Assembly (NCBI RefSeq): GCF_016742955.1
Contig: NZ_JABBYC010000013.1
Coordinates: forward strand, 33,393 to 97,392
Source of the DNA: Myceligenerans indicum
GTDB taxonomy: Bacteria > Actinomycetota > Actinomycetes > Actinomycetales > Cellulomonadaceae
Reading direction: 5' to 3'
DNA length: 64,000 nucleotides
Shown one piece after another: positions 43,275 through 50,855 of this stretch. The notes beneath the pieces are model-generated. The model had not been told where the DNA came from. It worked only from the letters and a program-made list of their open reading frames with translations, and ran no database searches. How positions within the stretch are numbered: the stretch's first letter is position 1; each line of letters starts with the position of its first letter. The translations under genes were made by a program, and so were the position numbers.

Positions 43275-44410
43275 AGCCCCTGCACCCCCAGGGCCTCACG
43301 GACCCGTCCCACGGCTGCGGGCAGCACGGCGAGGAACCGTTCGACGTCCTCGGGCGACGTGCCACGATCCAGCGCGATGCGCACGTTGCCGTGGGTGAGC
43401 ACACCCATCGCCGCGAGCACGTGAGAGGGCTCGAGCGTGGAGGCCGTGCACGCGGAGCCGGAGCCGACGGCGAACCCCTGCCGGTCCAGCTCGGTGACCA
43501 GCGCCTCGCCGTCGACGTAGAGGAACGAGAACGTGACCACGTGCGGGAGCCGGGAGTCGGGATCGCCGACGACCTCCACGTCGGGTACCTCGGTGACGGC
43601 CGCACGGATCCGGTCCACGAGTTGCCGGCGGCGCGCGCCCGCGGCGGCGAGGTCGGACTGGACGGACTCCAGGGCGACGGCGGCCGCGAACGCCAGGGGA
43701 ACACTCACCCCACCGGGCGCCCAGGGCTCGGGATCCTCGGGACCGTCGTCGGCCAGCCGGACGCGGCCCCGTGCCGCCAGCACACCGATACCGGCCGGGC
43801 CGCCCCAGTCGGCGGGATCGGCCGCGAGCAGGTCCCACGTCCCGGCCACATGCGCGTGGCCGAGGCTCGCCCCGGCGTCGACCAGCAGCGGGACACCGGC
43901 CGCGCGGGCGGCCTCGTGCACCTGCTCGACGGGCTGGCGCGTGCCGACCTCGCCGTTCGCGTGCTGGAGCGCCGCCAGCGCCACGCCGGGACGTGCCAGC
44001 GCGGCCCCGAAGGCGTCGGCGTCGGCCCGGCCGAACCGGTCCACGCCAACCGTCACGCGCTCCCCCGCCGCGTCAGCGGCGTGCAGGACGGCCGCGCGCT
44101 CGCTCGCGCCGACGACGATCCCGCTCCCGGCACGACGCCGGCCCGCGGCACCGGCCTGGACCGCACGGTGCAGGGCCGCCGTGTGGCTGTGCGTGAAGCG
44201 CACCTCCTCCGTGCGCGCCCCGAGCACGGCGGCCACGGCCTCGCGAGCGCCGTCGAGCAGCCGCGCCGCCCGGCGGCCCTCGGCGTGCAGACGCCGGGGG
44301 TCGGCCCAGCCGTCGTCGAGTGCCTGGAGGAACGCCTCGCGGGCGAGCGGGTGCCACGGCGCCCGGCCCCCGTTGTCGAGGTGGACGCGGCGCGGTACGG
44401 AACTGTCCAT
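43271..44410 (-). CDS. NifS-like class V aminotransferase lacking the PLP lysine
   Basis: 379 residues with a cysteine-desulfurase fold: HANGEVGTRQPV, LLVDAGASLGHAHV, and the mobile loop GSGSACTASTLEPSHVLAAMG with Cys321, the sulfur-accepting residue. The segment that should read SAHKxxGPxG(I/V)G is ADPADWGGPAGIG (198-210). Asp201 (codon 43808-43810) stands where Lys makes the Schiff base with PLP. Normal desulfurase chemistry is therefore unlikely. It may bind or relay sulfur with the coupled TusA protein, or use another cofactor mode; that is inference. The context, between aa3 oxidase genes and an ErpA-type carrier, hints at metal-centre assembly. Confidence 0.82.
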   Translation of the reverse strand: MDSSVPRRVHLDNGGRAPWHPLAREAFLQALDDGWADPRRLHAEGRRAARLLDGAREAVAAVLGARTEEVRFTHSHTAALHRAVQAGAAGRRRAGSGIVVGASERAAVLHAADAAGERVTVGVDRFGRADADAFGAALARPGVALAALQHANGEVGTRQPVEQVHEAARAAGVPLLVDAGASLGHAHVAGTWDLLAADPADWGGPAGIGVLAARGRVRLADDGPEDPEPWAPGGVSVPLAFAAAVALESVQSDLAAAGARRRQLVDRIRAAVTEVPDVEVVGDPDSRLPHVVTFSFLYVDGEALVTELDRQGFAVGSGSACTASTLEPSHVLAAMGVLTHGNVRIALDRGTSPEDVERFLAVLPAAVGRVREALGVQGL

Positions 44411-44448
44411 GGTCAGATCGTCGCACCACGAGACGCCGACGGGACACG

Positions 44449-44494
44449 ACGACGGCGGCCGCAGGCTCCCGAAGGAACCTGCGGCCGCCGTCGT
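44449..44494. terminator. 17-bp perfect hairpin between ErpA and NifS-like genes
   Basis: Arms 44449-44465 and 44478-44494 are fully complementary, 27 bp past the ErpA-like stop on the minus strand and upstream of the NifS-like start. Confidence 0.65.
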
Positions 44495-44520
44495 ACGCGG
44501 GCCGGCTGTGGCGCCGAGCG

Positions 44521-44874
44521 TCAGCTGAACGAACCGCCGCAGGCGCAGGCGCTGCCGGCGTTCGGGTTGTCGATGGTGAAGCCCTGCTTCTCGATGGTGT
44601 CCGCGAAGTCGATGGTGGCGCCCTCCAGGTACGGAACGCTCATCTTGTCCACGACGACCTCGACGCCGCCGAAGTCGCGCAGCGCGTCCGCCTCGAGCAG
44701 GCGCTCGTCGAAGTAGAGCTGGTAGATCAGTCCCGAACAGCCACCGGGCTGCACGGCCACACGGAGACGCAAGTCGTCGCGTCCCTCCTGCTCGAGCAGA
44801 CTGCGGACCTTGTCGGCCGCGAAGTCGGTGAGGTTCACGCCGTGGGTGGCGATTTCGGAGGCAGTCTCGGTCAT
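44521..44874 (-). CDS. erpA: A-type iron-sulfur cluster carrier (ErpA/HesB family)
   Basis: 117 residues with the HesB/IscA fold. The three cluster-binding Cys are in VQPGGCSGLIYQLYFDE and the C-terminal SACACGGSFS. It accepts a 2Fe-2S or 4Fe-4S cluster and delivers it to target proteins; nearby targets could be NadA (4Fe-4S) and QcrA. It matches M. tuberculosis Rv2204c in order. ATG 44874 follows GGAG at 6 nt. A longer upstream frame is Arg/Pro-rich and is rejected. Confidence 0.93.
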   Translation of the reverse strand: MTETASEIATHGVNLTDFAADKVRSLLEQEGRDDLRLRVAVQPGGCSGLIYQLYFDERLLEADALRDFGGVEVVVDKMSVPYLEGATIDFADTIEKQGFTIDNPNAGSACACGGSFS

Positions 44875-45025
44875 TTCAGCTCCAGCTCCTGCTCTGGCGC
44901 GCGTCGGCGCTGCCTTGGCGGTCTTCTCGTGGGCTGGTAACACCGGCCCCGCGAGTTCTGTTCCCGATCCTACGCCCGTCTCCCCGGCGGGCGGCGTGAC
45001 AGGTGTCACGCCGCCCCGGCGACGG

Positions 45026-45622
45026 TCACGCCCAGCCCGGCGTCCACGAGCGGGCGACACGGCCGACGTCGGTGCCGTGCACCTCGTGGGCCCCGCTGAC
45101 GCCCGCCGAGGCGAGTTCGCGGCGGCTGACCTCGACCCGCTCCGCGAGCGCCACGACGGGAACGGCGTGGGGTGCCGCGGCCGCGGCGGCCTCCGCGAGG
45201 GGGCCGGCCCGCAGGGTTCCGGCGTCGAGCACGGGCACCCAGGCCACGACGACGTCACACGTGGCGGCGGCGCCCGACAGGGCGGCGGCCTCGGCGGGCG
45301 GGAGCACGGACCGGGGTGCGGAAGGGCCGGCGGGCTCGGGAGGCGGGGCGCCGACGGTGAGACGCGTCCCGGCGACGACGACCGGTGCGGGGCCGGAGCC
45401 AGGGTTCCGGCCGGCTTCCTGCGGAGCGCCGCGGGCGCCGTCGGGTCCGCCGTCGCCCTCCGGCACGGCGCTGCCGGACGACGGCGGCGAGGGTGACGCG
45501 GGCGCGGACGGCGCGACCCGCACGGCGCGCGGCTCCGCGCCGACGCCGGGGACGGCGCGAGACCATGCCTCGGAAAGTTGCCGCGCGTCGTCGATGTCGC
45601 GCGTGATCACGAGTACGTGCAC
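45026..45622 (-). CDS. hypothetical protein, remote glycerate kinase-like C-terminus
   Basis: 198 residues. It opens with MHVLVITRDIDDARQLSEAW, has a 90-residue Pro/Ala/Ser/Gly-rich middle, and ends with CDVVVAWVPVLDAGTLRAGPLAEAA then AVPVVALAERVEVSRRELASAGVS. The last part recalls glycerate kinase (dlVltGEGrlDxqTlxGK then gvPVvalaG), but the catalytic residues are not kept. It may be a divergent paralogue or a remnant that gained a new role. GTG 45622 is 6 nt from TAGTCT and divergent from nadA, 82 bp away. Confidence 0.55.
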   Translation of the reverse strand: MHVLVITRDIDDARQLSEAWSRAVPGVGAEPRAVRVAPSAPASPSPPSSGSAVPEGDGGPDGARGAPQEAGRNPGSGPAPVVVAGTRLTVGAPPPEPAGPSAPRSVLPPAEAAALSGAAATCDVVVAWVPVLDAGTLRAGPLAEAAAAAAPHAVPVVALAERVEVSRRELASAGVSGAHEVHGTDVGRVARSWTPGWA

Positions 45623-45628
45623 GTCACG

Positions 45629-45634
45629 AGACTA
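45629..45634 (-). promoter_or_regulatory. -10-like TAGTCT
   Basis: TAGTCT ends 6 nt before GTG 45622. Confidence 0.45.
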
Positions 45635-45690
45635 GCCGGGCGGAGAGTCCTCGGTGGCTGGGCCCGGCGGCTTCGGACCACCCGGCTTGT

Positions 45691-45704
45691 GCAACCATGG
45701 TTGC
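45691..45704. promoter_or_regulatory. 14-bp perfect palindrome at nadA start
   Basis: GCAACCATGGTTGC directly abuts the GTG start codon. A repressor here would block transcription or translation initiation; an NrtR/NdnR-type NAD regulator is a candidate by analogy with Corynebacterium. Confidence 0.5.
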
Positions 45705-46910
45705 GTGAGCACCCTCCTGGAGAACTTCCGCGAGCCTGCGCCGTCCCCTCTCCTGCTGCTGGGGCAGGGAAGGGACCTGAGCTCGGAGCGCGGTGTCGAG
45801 TGTCCCGGCGATCTGCCGGCCCCCAGCGACCCGGACCTGGTCGAGCGTGCCCGGGCGGCGCGCGCGGCCCTCGGTCGGAACGCCTTCGTCCTGGGCCACC
45901 ACTACCAGCGGGACGAGGTCATCGACTTCGCCGACGTCACCGGTGACTCCTTCAAGCTCGCGCGCGAGGCCGCAGCTCGCCCCGAGGCCGAGTACATCGT
46001 GTTCTGCGGCGTGCACTTCATGGCCGAGAGCGCGGACATCCTGACCTCCGACGCGCAGCAGGTCGTGCTGCCGGACCTGGCCGCGGGCTGCTCGATGGCT
46101 GACATGGCGGAGATCGGGCAGGTCGAGGAGGCCTGGGCGGTGCTGCAGGACCTGGGGGTCGCCGGGGACACGATCCCGGTCACGTACATGAACTCCTCGG
46201 CGGCGATCAAGGCGTTCACCGGGCGCCACGGCGGGACGGTCTGCACGTCGTCGAACGCGGAGGTGGCGCTGCGCTGGGCGTTCGACCAGGTGGGCGGGAC
46301 CAAGGGCGTGGAGGGAACGGGCAAGGTGCTGTTCCTCCCCGATCAGCACCTCGGCCGCAACACGGCGGTGCAGAAGCTGGGCCTGTCCCTGGAGGACTGC
46401 GTCGTCTTCGACCCGCGCAAGCCGGACGGCGGCCTGACGGCGCAGGAGCTCGAGAACGCGCGGATGATCCTGTGGCGGGGTCACTGCTCGGTGCACGGGC
46501 GCTTCTCGGAGCAGAACGTCCTGGACATCCGGGCGCAGGTGCCGGACGTCAACGTGCTGGTGCACCCGGAGTGCAAGAACGAGGTGGTCACGGCCGCCGA
46601 CTACGTGGGTTCCACGGAGTACATCATCAAGATGCTCGACGCGGCCGAGCCCGGATCGTCCTGGGCCGTGGGCACGGAGCTGAACCTGGTGCGCCGGGTG
46701 GCGCGCGAGCACCCGGATCTTCAGGTGCACTACCTGGACAAGACGGTGTGCTTCTGCTCGACCATGAACCGGATCGACCTGCCGCACCTGGTGTGGGCGA
46801 TGGAGTCGCTGGCCGCGGGCCGGATGGTGAACCGGATCGTGGTCGACGCCGACGACGCGCACTGGGCCCGGGTGGCGCTGGACCAGATGCTGGCACTGCC
46901 GGGTATCTGA
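45705..46910 (+). CDS. nadA: quinolinate synthase A
   Basis: 401 residues. Motifs are LGHHYQRDEVIDFAD, VFCGVHFMAESADIL, LPDLAAGCSMADM, VTYMNSSAAIKAF, VHPECKNEV and VCFCSTMNRIDLPHL; the conserved Cys residues hold a 4Fe-4S cluster. The enzyme joins iminoaspartate and dihydroxyacetone phosphate to quinolinate in NAD synthesis. nadB and nadC are not beside it. GTG 45705 is chosen because VSTLLENFREP matches the family start; the upstream frame runs through the palindrome. A HesB-type carrier 830 bp away may supply its cluster. Confidence 0.94.
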   Translation: MSTLLENFREPAPSPLLLLGQGRDLSSERGVECPGDLPAPSDPDLVERARAARAALGRNAFVLGHHYQRDEVIDFADVTGDSFKLAREAAARPEAEYIVFCGVHFMAESADILTSDAQQVVLPDLAAGCSMADMAEIGQVEEAWAVLQDLGVAGDTIPVTYMNSSAAIKAFTGRHGGTVCTSSNAEVALRWAFDQVGGTKGVEGTGKVLFLPDQHLGRNTAVQKLGLSLEDCVVFDPRKPDGGLTAQELENARMILWRGHCSVHGRFSEQNVLDIRAQVPDVNVLVHPECKNEVVTAADYVGSTEYIIKMLDAAEPGSSWAVGTELNLVRRVAREHPDLQVHYLDKTVCFCSTMNRIDLPHLVWAMESLAAGRMVNRIVVDADDAHWARVALDQMLALPGI

Positions 46911-47008
46911 GGGCCACGGGGCGACACGCACAGCGAAACAGAGCGACGGAACAAGCGACCGGCAGCCGCCCGGCTGCCGGGATCTCCGATGAGGGAGTGG
47001 GAGATGCG

Positions 47009-47665
47009 ATGAGCAGCAACGGCGGGCTGCGGGTCGGGATCTTCGTGTTCGACGGTGCGGAGGAGCTCGACGTCGTCGGGCCCTTCGAGGTGCTCTCGGT
47101 CTGGGCGGACCACTCCGAGCTGCGGCCGACCGTGTCGACGTTCTCCTGGAACGGGAACGGCGTCCGGCTGAGCCGCGGCCTGCGGATCGTCCCCTCCCAC
47201 TCCGCCGACGACATCGGGGCCGTGCACCTGCTCGTCTACCCGGGAGGGATCGGGACCCGGGAGCTCATCGACCAGCCGCACCACTTGGACTGGCTGCGGG
47301 CGATGCGGGAGCAGACGGCGGTGGTCGCCGGGGTCAGCACCGGCGCGCTTCCCCTGGCCGCGGCGGGTATTCTCGCCGGACGGGTGGCCACGACCCACGA
47401 GGACTCCTTCGACGAACTGGTCAAGCTCGACCCGAGCATCATGGTCGACACGGAGGCCCGGTTCGTCGACGAGGGTGACGTCATCACCTCGGCGGGTGTG
47501 ACCGCCGGGATCGACATGGCCCTGCACCTGGTCTCCCGCCTGGAGACGCCGGCCGTCGCCCGAGCGGTGCAGCGGGTGATCCAGTACCGGGGAGCCACCG
47601 AGCCATGGTTCGGCGGCACTCCCGGCCCGGGTGGGACGATCGGGCACCCCACAAGAGGGATCTGA
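47009..47665 (+). CDS. DJ-1/PfpI-family protein with Ser at the nucleophile position
   Basis: 218 residues. RVGIFVFDGAEELDVVGPFEVLSVW opens the DJ-1/PfpI fold, with the conserved acidic residue of GPFE. LLVYPGGIGTREL follows. The nucleophile elbow reads VAGVSTGALPLAAAGILAGRVATTH, close to isonitrile hydratases and GlxA-type amidase domains (VCTGA), but the catalytic Cys is Ser110. No AraC DNA-binding domain follows. Activity is therefore uncertain; it may be a sensor or a Ser-based hydrolase. ATG 47009 has GGGAGTGGGAG upstream. It lies 98 bp after nadA on the same strand. Confidence 0.83.
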   Translation: MSSNGGLRVGIFVFDGAEELDVVGPFEVLSVWADHSELRPTVSTFSWNGNGVRLSRGLRIVPSHSADDIGAVHLLVYPGGIGTRELIDQPHHLDWLRAMREQTAVVAGVSTGALPLAAAGILAGRVATTHEDSFDELVKLDPSIMVDTEARFVDEGDVITSAGVTAGIDMALHLVSRLETPAVARAVQRVIQYRGATEPWFGGTPGPGGTIGHPTRGI

Positions 47666-47701
47666 CGACGCCCAAGTATCTAGTACCGGCGGTGCCGGGT
47701 A

Positions 47702-47707
47702 TACGCT
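47702..47707 (+). promoter_or_regulatory. -10-like TACGCT for thioesterase gene
   Basis: TACGCT ends 7 nt before ATG 47715. Confidence 0.4.
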
Positions 47708-47714
47708 CCGTCCC

Positions 47715-48290
47715 ATGACTCGGATGTTGCAGCTCGCGTGGACCGGGATCTTCCCGCGGAAGCGCGTTCCCGGCCGCTCGCTCCTGGACCCGTCCGTCTA
47801 CACGATGCGCGTCCTGCCTCAGGACCTCGACCTGCTGATGCATGTGAACAACGGCTCGTATCTCCAGCTCATGGACGTGGCCCGGTTCCGGCACGTGGCA
47901 GAGATGGGCGGGGCCGTGCTGGGCCGGGAGAAGAAGCTCGGTGCGGTCGTCGCGGCGTCGACCATGAAGTACCGGCGATCCCTGAAGCTGTTCGACAAGT
48001 TCGAGCTCACCACGCGGGTGCTCGGCTGGGACGCCCGCTGCTTCTACATGGAGCAGGTGTTCACGCGGCGGGAGAAGCTCTGCGCGCGCGGCGTGGTCGC
48101 CACGCGGTTCCTGCACACCCACACTAACGACCGCGTCGCTCCCGCAACGGTGGTCGAGGCGCTGGCGGAGGCACACGGGCCGCACAACCCGCCGGAGAGC
48201 CCCGCGCTGCCCGACGACGTCGCCGCGTGGTCCCGCGTCATCGACGTGGCCCCGCGTGACACCACCGCGCGCGAGCGGGTGGACGCCTGA
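47715..48290 (+). CDS. acyl-CoA thioesterase-like (4HBT/THEM6 family)
   Basis: 191 residues of a single hot-dog fold: VYTMRVLPQDLDLLMHVNNGSYLQLMDVARF, then AVVAASTMKYRRSLKLFDKFELTTRVLGWD and FYMEQVFTRREKLCARG. LMHVNNGSYLQLMD corresponds to the catalytic and substrate-binding helix of 4-hydroxybenzoyl-CoA thioesterases. It probably hydrolyses acyl-CoA esters; chain length is unknown. The last 40 residues are Pro/Ala-rich. ATG 47715 is placed by TACGCT. Confidence 0.82.
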   Translation: MTRMLQLAWTGIFPRKRVPGRSLLDPSVYTMRVLPQDLDLLMHVNNGSYLQLMDVARFRHVAEMGGAVLGREKKLGAVVAASTMKYRRSLKLFDKFELTTRVLGWDARCFYMEQVFTRREKLCARGVVATRFLHTHTNDRVAPATVVEALAEAHGPHNPPESPALPDDVAAWSRVIDVAPRDTTARERVDA

Positions 48291-48382
48291 CGGACTGCGC
48301 GGTGCGCGCTGTGCGGGCCGGGCGGGCGAGTGCGTGGCGCCACCGCATCCCGCATCGACCCTGAGGTCGCCACGGCGGTTCC

Positions 48383-48470
48383 CGTGGTCGGTCAGTCAGC
48401 GCGTGGTCGGTCAGTCAGCGCGTGGTCGGTCGATCACTTGACCGACCACGCGCTGATCGACCGACCACAC
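48383..48470. repeat. direct and inverted ggtcggtc repeats
   Basis: cgtggtcggtcagtcagcg occurs at 48383-48401 and 48402-48420; a third partial copy starts at 48421. Inverted gaccgaccac copies follow at 48440-48449 and 48459-48468. Confidence 0.75.
48418..48453. terminator. 14-bp hairpin between convergent genes
   Basis: GCGCGTGGTCGGTC (48418-48431) pairs with 48440-48453 around gatcactt. It could stop transcription from both sides. Confidence 0.5.
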
Positions 48471-48640
48471 AGATGAAACCCAAGGCCGACCCGCCGGCCG
48501 TTCTCCGACCCGCCAGAACGCCTCCGGCCGGGTACAGCTACCGCCGCCCGCAGCCGGGCGGCCTGACCGGGCCACCCAGCCGGCCACCCAGCCGGACCGC
48601 CCAGCCGCGGCCCGCCCGGCCGCGGGATTCGCGCCCGCGC

Positions 48641-50032
48641 CTAGAGGCCCTTGGCCACGTTCGTCAGGAGCAGCGCCTCCGCCAGGACCACCTTCTCCAG
48701 CTCGCCGAGGTGCACCGACTCGTTGGCGCCGTGCGCGCGCGAGTCCGGGTCCTCGACACCGGTCACCAGGATCGCCGCGTCCGGGAACACCTCCAGCAGG
48801 TCCGCGATGAACGGGATGGATCCACCCACGCCGATGTCGACCGGATCGGTCCCCCACGCCGTCGTGAACGCGTCGCGCGCGGCCCGCATCGCCGCGGAGT
48901 CCCCGGGGGCGAGGAACGGCTTGCCCGTCTCCTTCAGCGTCCAGGTCACCGTCGCGCCGAACGGCGCGTGCGCGAGGACATGCTCCTCGAGCGCCTTGGC
49001 GGCCGCGTCGGGGTCCTGTCCGGGCGCCAGCCGCAGCGACACCTTGGCGCGTGCGCTCGGGGTGATCGTGTTCGACGCCTCGCCGGCGGGCGTCGCGTCG
49101 ATCCCGAGGATCGCGAGCGTCGGCTTGCACCACAGGCGCCCGGCGATCGAGCCGGTTCCGGCGAGTTCGACGCCGGGCAGCAGGGAGGAGTCCGCCCGGA
49201 AGTCCTCCTCGGTGTAGTCGACGGTCGGCTCAGGGGCGCTGACCAGGCCTTCGACCGCGACGTTCCCCGCCTCGTCGTGGAAGCTGGCGATGATGCGGCT
49301 CAGCAGGGTGAGCGCGTCCAGCACCGGGCCGCCGAACATGCCCGAGTGGACGGCATGCCCCAGCACCTCGACCTCGAGGTAGCCGTCCACGAGACCACGC
49401 AGCGAGGTGGTCAGCGCGGGCACGCCGATCTTCCAGTTCATCGAGTCGGCCACGACGATCACGTCGGCGGCGAGCAGCTCCCGGTACTCCTCCAGGAACG
49501 CCCGGAACGACGGCGACCCGTCCTCCTCCTCGCCCTCGACGAACACCGTGACACCGCAGGCGAGATCGTCGCCGAGGGCGCGCAGCGCGCCGAGGTGGGC
49601 CATGAGCCCCGCCTTGTCGTCCGCCGCGCCGCGGCCGTACAGGCGCTCCCCCACCTGCGTGGGCTCGAACGGCTCGGTGTCCCAGGTCGACGGATCGCCC
49701 GGAGGCTGGACGTCGTGATGGGCGTACAGCAGCACGGTCGGCGCGCCCTCGGGGGCGGGGCGGCGGGCGACGACGGCGGGTGCGCCGTCGGACCCGTCGG
49801 GCTTGGGGGCGCGCAGGATCTGCACGTCGGGCAGGCCGGCGCCACTCAGGAGGTTCGCGACGGCGTCCGCCGACTTCGCGACGTGGGCCTGGTCGAAGCC
49901 GGAGAACGCGACACTCGGGATGCGCACGAGCGACTCGAGGTCTGCCCGCAGTGCGGGGAACAGCTCGGCGACGCGCTCGCGCAGCGCTGTGGCGTCTGCG
50001 GGCGCGGTGGAGGGGATGCTCGGTTCAGTCAC
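48641..50032 (-). CDS. M20-family dipeptidase / peptidase
   Basis: 463 residues of the M20 metallopeptidase family. The metal and catalytic residues are in LLYAHHDVQPPGD (His, Asp), LYGRGAADDKAG, FVEGEEEDGSPSF (Glu-Glu) and VADSMNW, with a final His in DSRAHGANESVHL. A lid dimerisation domain fills the middle (about 200-330). It should cleave dipeptides or N-acyl amino acids in the cytoplasm with two Zn ions. GTG 50032 is 7 nt from TACCGT and divergent from the DUF3043 gene 49 bp away. Longer upstream frames overlap that gene and are rejected. Confidence 0.92.
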   Translation of the reverse strand: MTEPSIPSTAPADATALRERVAELFPALRADLESLVRIPSVAFSGFDQAHVAKSADAVANLLSGAGLPDVQILRAPKPDGSDGAPAVVARRPAPEGAPTVLLYAHHDVQPPGDPSTWDTEPFEPTQVGERLYGRGAADDKAGLMAHLGALRALGDDLACGVTVFVEGEEEDGSPSFRAFLEEYRELLAADVIVVADSMNWKIGVPALTTSLRGLVDGYLEVEVLGHAVHSGMFGGPVLDALTLLSRIIASFHDEAGNVAVEGLVSAPEPTVDYTEEDFRADSSLLPGVELAGTGSIAGRLWCKPTLAILGIDATPAGEASNTITPSARAKVSLRLAPGQDPDAAAKALEEHVLAHAPFGATVTWTLKETGKPFLAPGDSAAMRAARDAFTTAWGTDPVDIGVGGSIPFIADLLEVFPDAAILVTGVEDPDSRAHGANESVHLGELEKVVLAEALLLTNVAKGL

Positions 50033-50039
50033 GCGGCCC

Positions 50040-50045
50040 ACGGTA
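50040..50045 (-). promoter_or_regulatory. -10-like TACCGT for M20 peptidase
   Basis: TACCGT ends 7 nt before GTG 50032; with the TACGAT at 50069 it forms a compact divergent promoter pair. Confidence 0.5.
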
Positions 50046-50068
50046 CCCGCGGCGGCCCCGGCAGCGAC

Positions 50069-50074
50069 TACGAT
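50069..50074 (+). promoter_or_regulatory. -10-like TACGAT for DUF3043 gene
   Basis: TACGAT ends 6 nt before GTG 50081. Confidence 0.5.
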
Positions 50075-50080
50075 TGTTCG

Positions 50081-50692
50081 GTGTTCTCCCGCAGCAAGTC
50101 CACCAACTCTGACGTGACCCCGGTCGGCGACACCCCGGACGAGGTGACCGAGCAGCCGTCGTCGGGCAAGGGCCGTGCCACGCCGAAGCGCAAGGACGCC
50201 CAGGCCGCGAACAAGCGGCCGCTGGTGCCGGACGACCGCAAGGCGGCACGCCAGGCGGCGCGGGAGAAGGAGCGCAAGGCCCGCGACCTGTCGATGGCCG
50301 CCATGCAGAACCCCACAGACCCGAAGATGGCGAGGCACCTGCCGCCGCGCGACAAGGGCCAGGTCAAGGCCTACGCCCGCGACCACGTCGACGCGCGCTG
50401 GAACCTCGGGGAGTTCTTCCTGCCGGTGGCGGTCGTCATGCTGCTGGGCTCGTTCCTCGCGAACCAGCTGGCGGAGCTCACCGTCGTGCTGTTCGTCGGG
50501 ATGTACGGCTTCCTGTTCCTCACCATCGTCGACGCCGTGGTCATGTGGCGGGGGCTGAAGAAGCGGCTGCTGGCGAAGTTCGGTGAGGTCCCGGGCGGGA
50601 CGATGATGTACGCCGTGTCCCGGTCGTACCAGATCCGGCGTTCCCGCCTGCCCCGGCCCACCAGCAAGAAGCACGGCAACTTCCCGAGCTGA
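50081..50692 (+). CDS. DUF3043 membrane protein
   Basis: 203 residues. The N-terminal 110 are charged and helical (KAARQAAREKERKARDLSMAAM), followed by MARHLPPRDKGQVKAYARDHVDARWNLGEF, the most conserved part of DUF3043. Two membrane helices (about 120-165) and a basic tail ending RPTSKKHGNFPS complete it. Its function is unknown. The basic amphipathic N-terminus suggests contact with membrane surface or nucleic acid. GTG 50081 is placed by TACGAT. A 20-bp perfect hairpin follows. Confidence 0.82.
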   Translation: MFSRSKSTNSDVTPVGDTPDEVTEQPSSGKGRATPKRKDAQAANKRPLVPDDRKAARQAAREKERKARDLSMAAMQNPTDPKMARHLPPRDKGQVKAYARDHVDARWNLGEFFLPVAVVMLLGSFLANQLAELTVVLFVGMYGFLFLTIVDAVVMWRGLKKRLLAKFGEVPGGTMMYAVSRSYQIRRSRLPRPTSKKHGNFPS

Positions 50693-50743
50693 CCGGCCGA
50701 GGCGCACGCCCACCCGGCACGGCCGCGCGCCCACCCGGCAACC

Positions 50744-50787
50744 ACGAAGCGGCTGCCGACGAGTGATCTCGTCGGCAGCCGCTTCGT
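50744..50787. terminator. 20-bp perfect hairpin
   Basis: Arms 50744-50763 and 50768-50787 are fully complementary around tgat. They fill the space between the DUF3043 stop and the convergent aldo/keto reductase stop. Confidence 0.75.
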
Positions 50788-50855
50788 CGCTCCGCGGGGC
50801 CGGGGCACGTCCCATGCCGGGCAGGGACCGCGTCACGCCGCCCGCCGGAAGGACC

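Larger units (their letters stand above)
48291..48640. other. 350-bp non-coding region between convergent genes
   Basis: It holds two direct 19-bp repeats and a 14-bp-arm hairpin (48383-48470), then a C/G-rich stretch with repeated ccacccagccgg (about 48565-48600). No coding potential is evident on either strand. Confidence 0.55.

Noticed and set aside
48422..50080. long N-terminal extension of the DUF3043 frame
   Set aside because: It is antisense to the M20 peptidase; the leaderless promoter at 50069-50074 sets the start.
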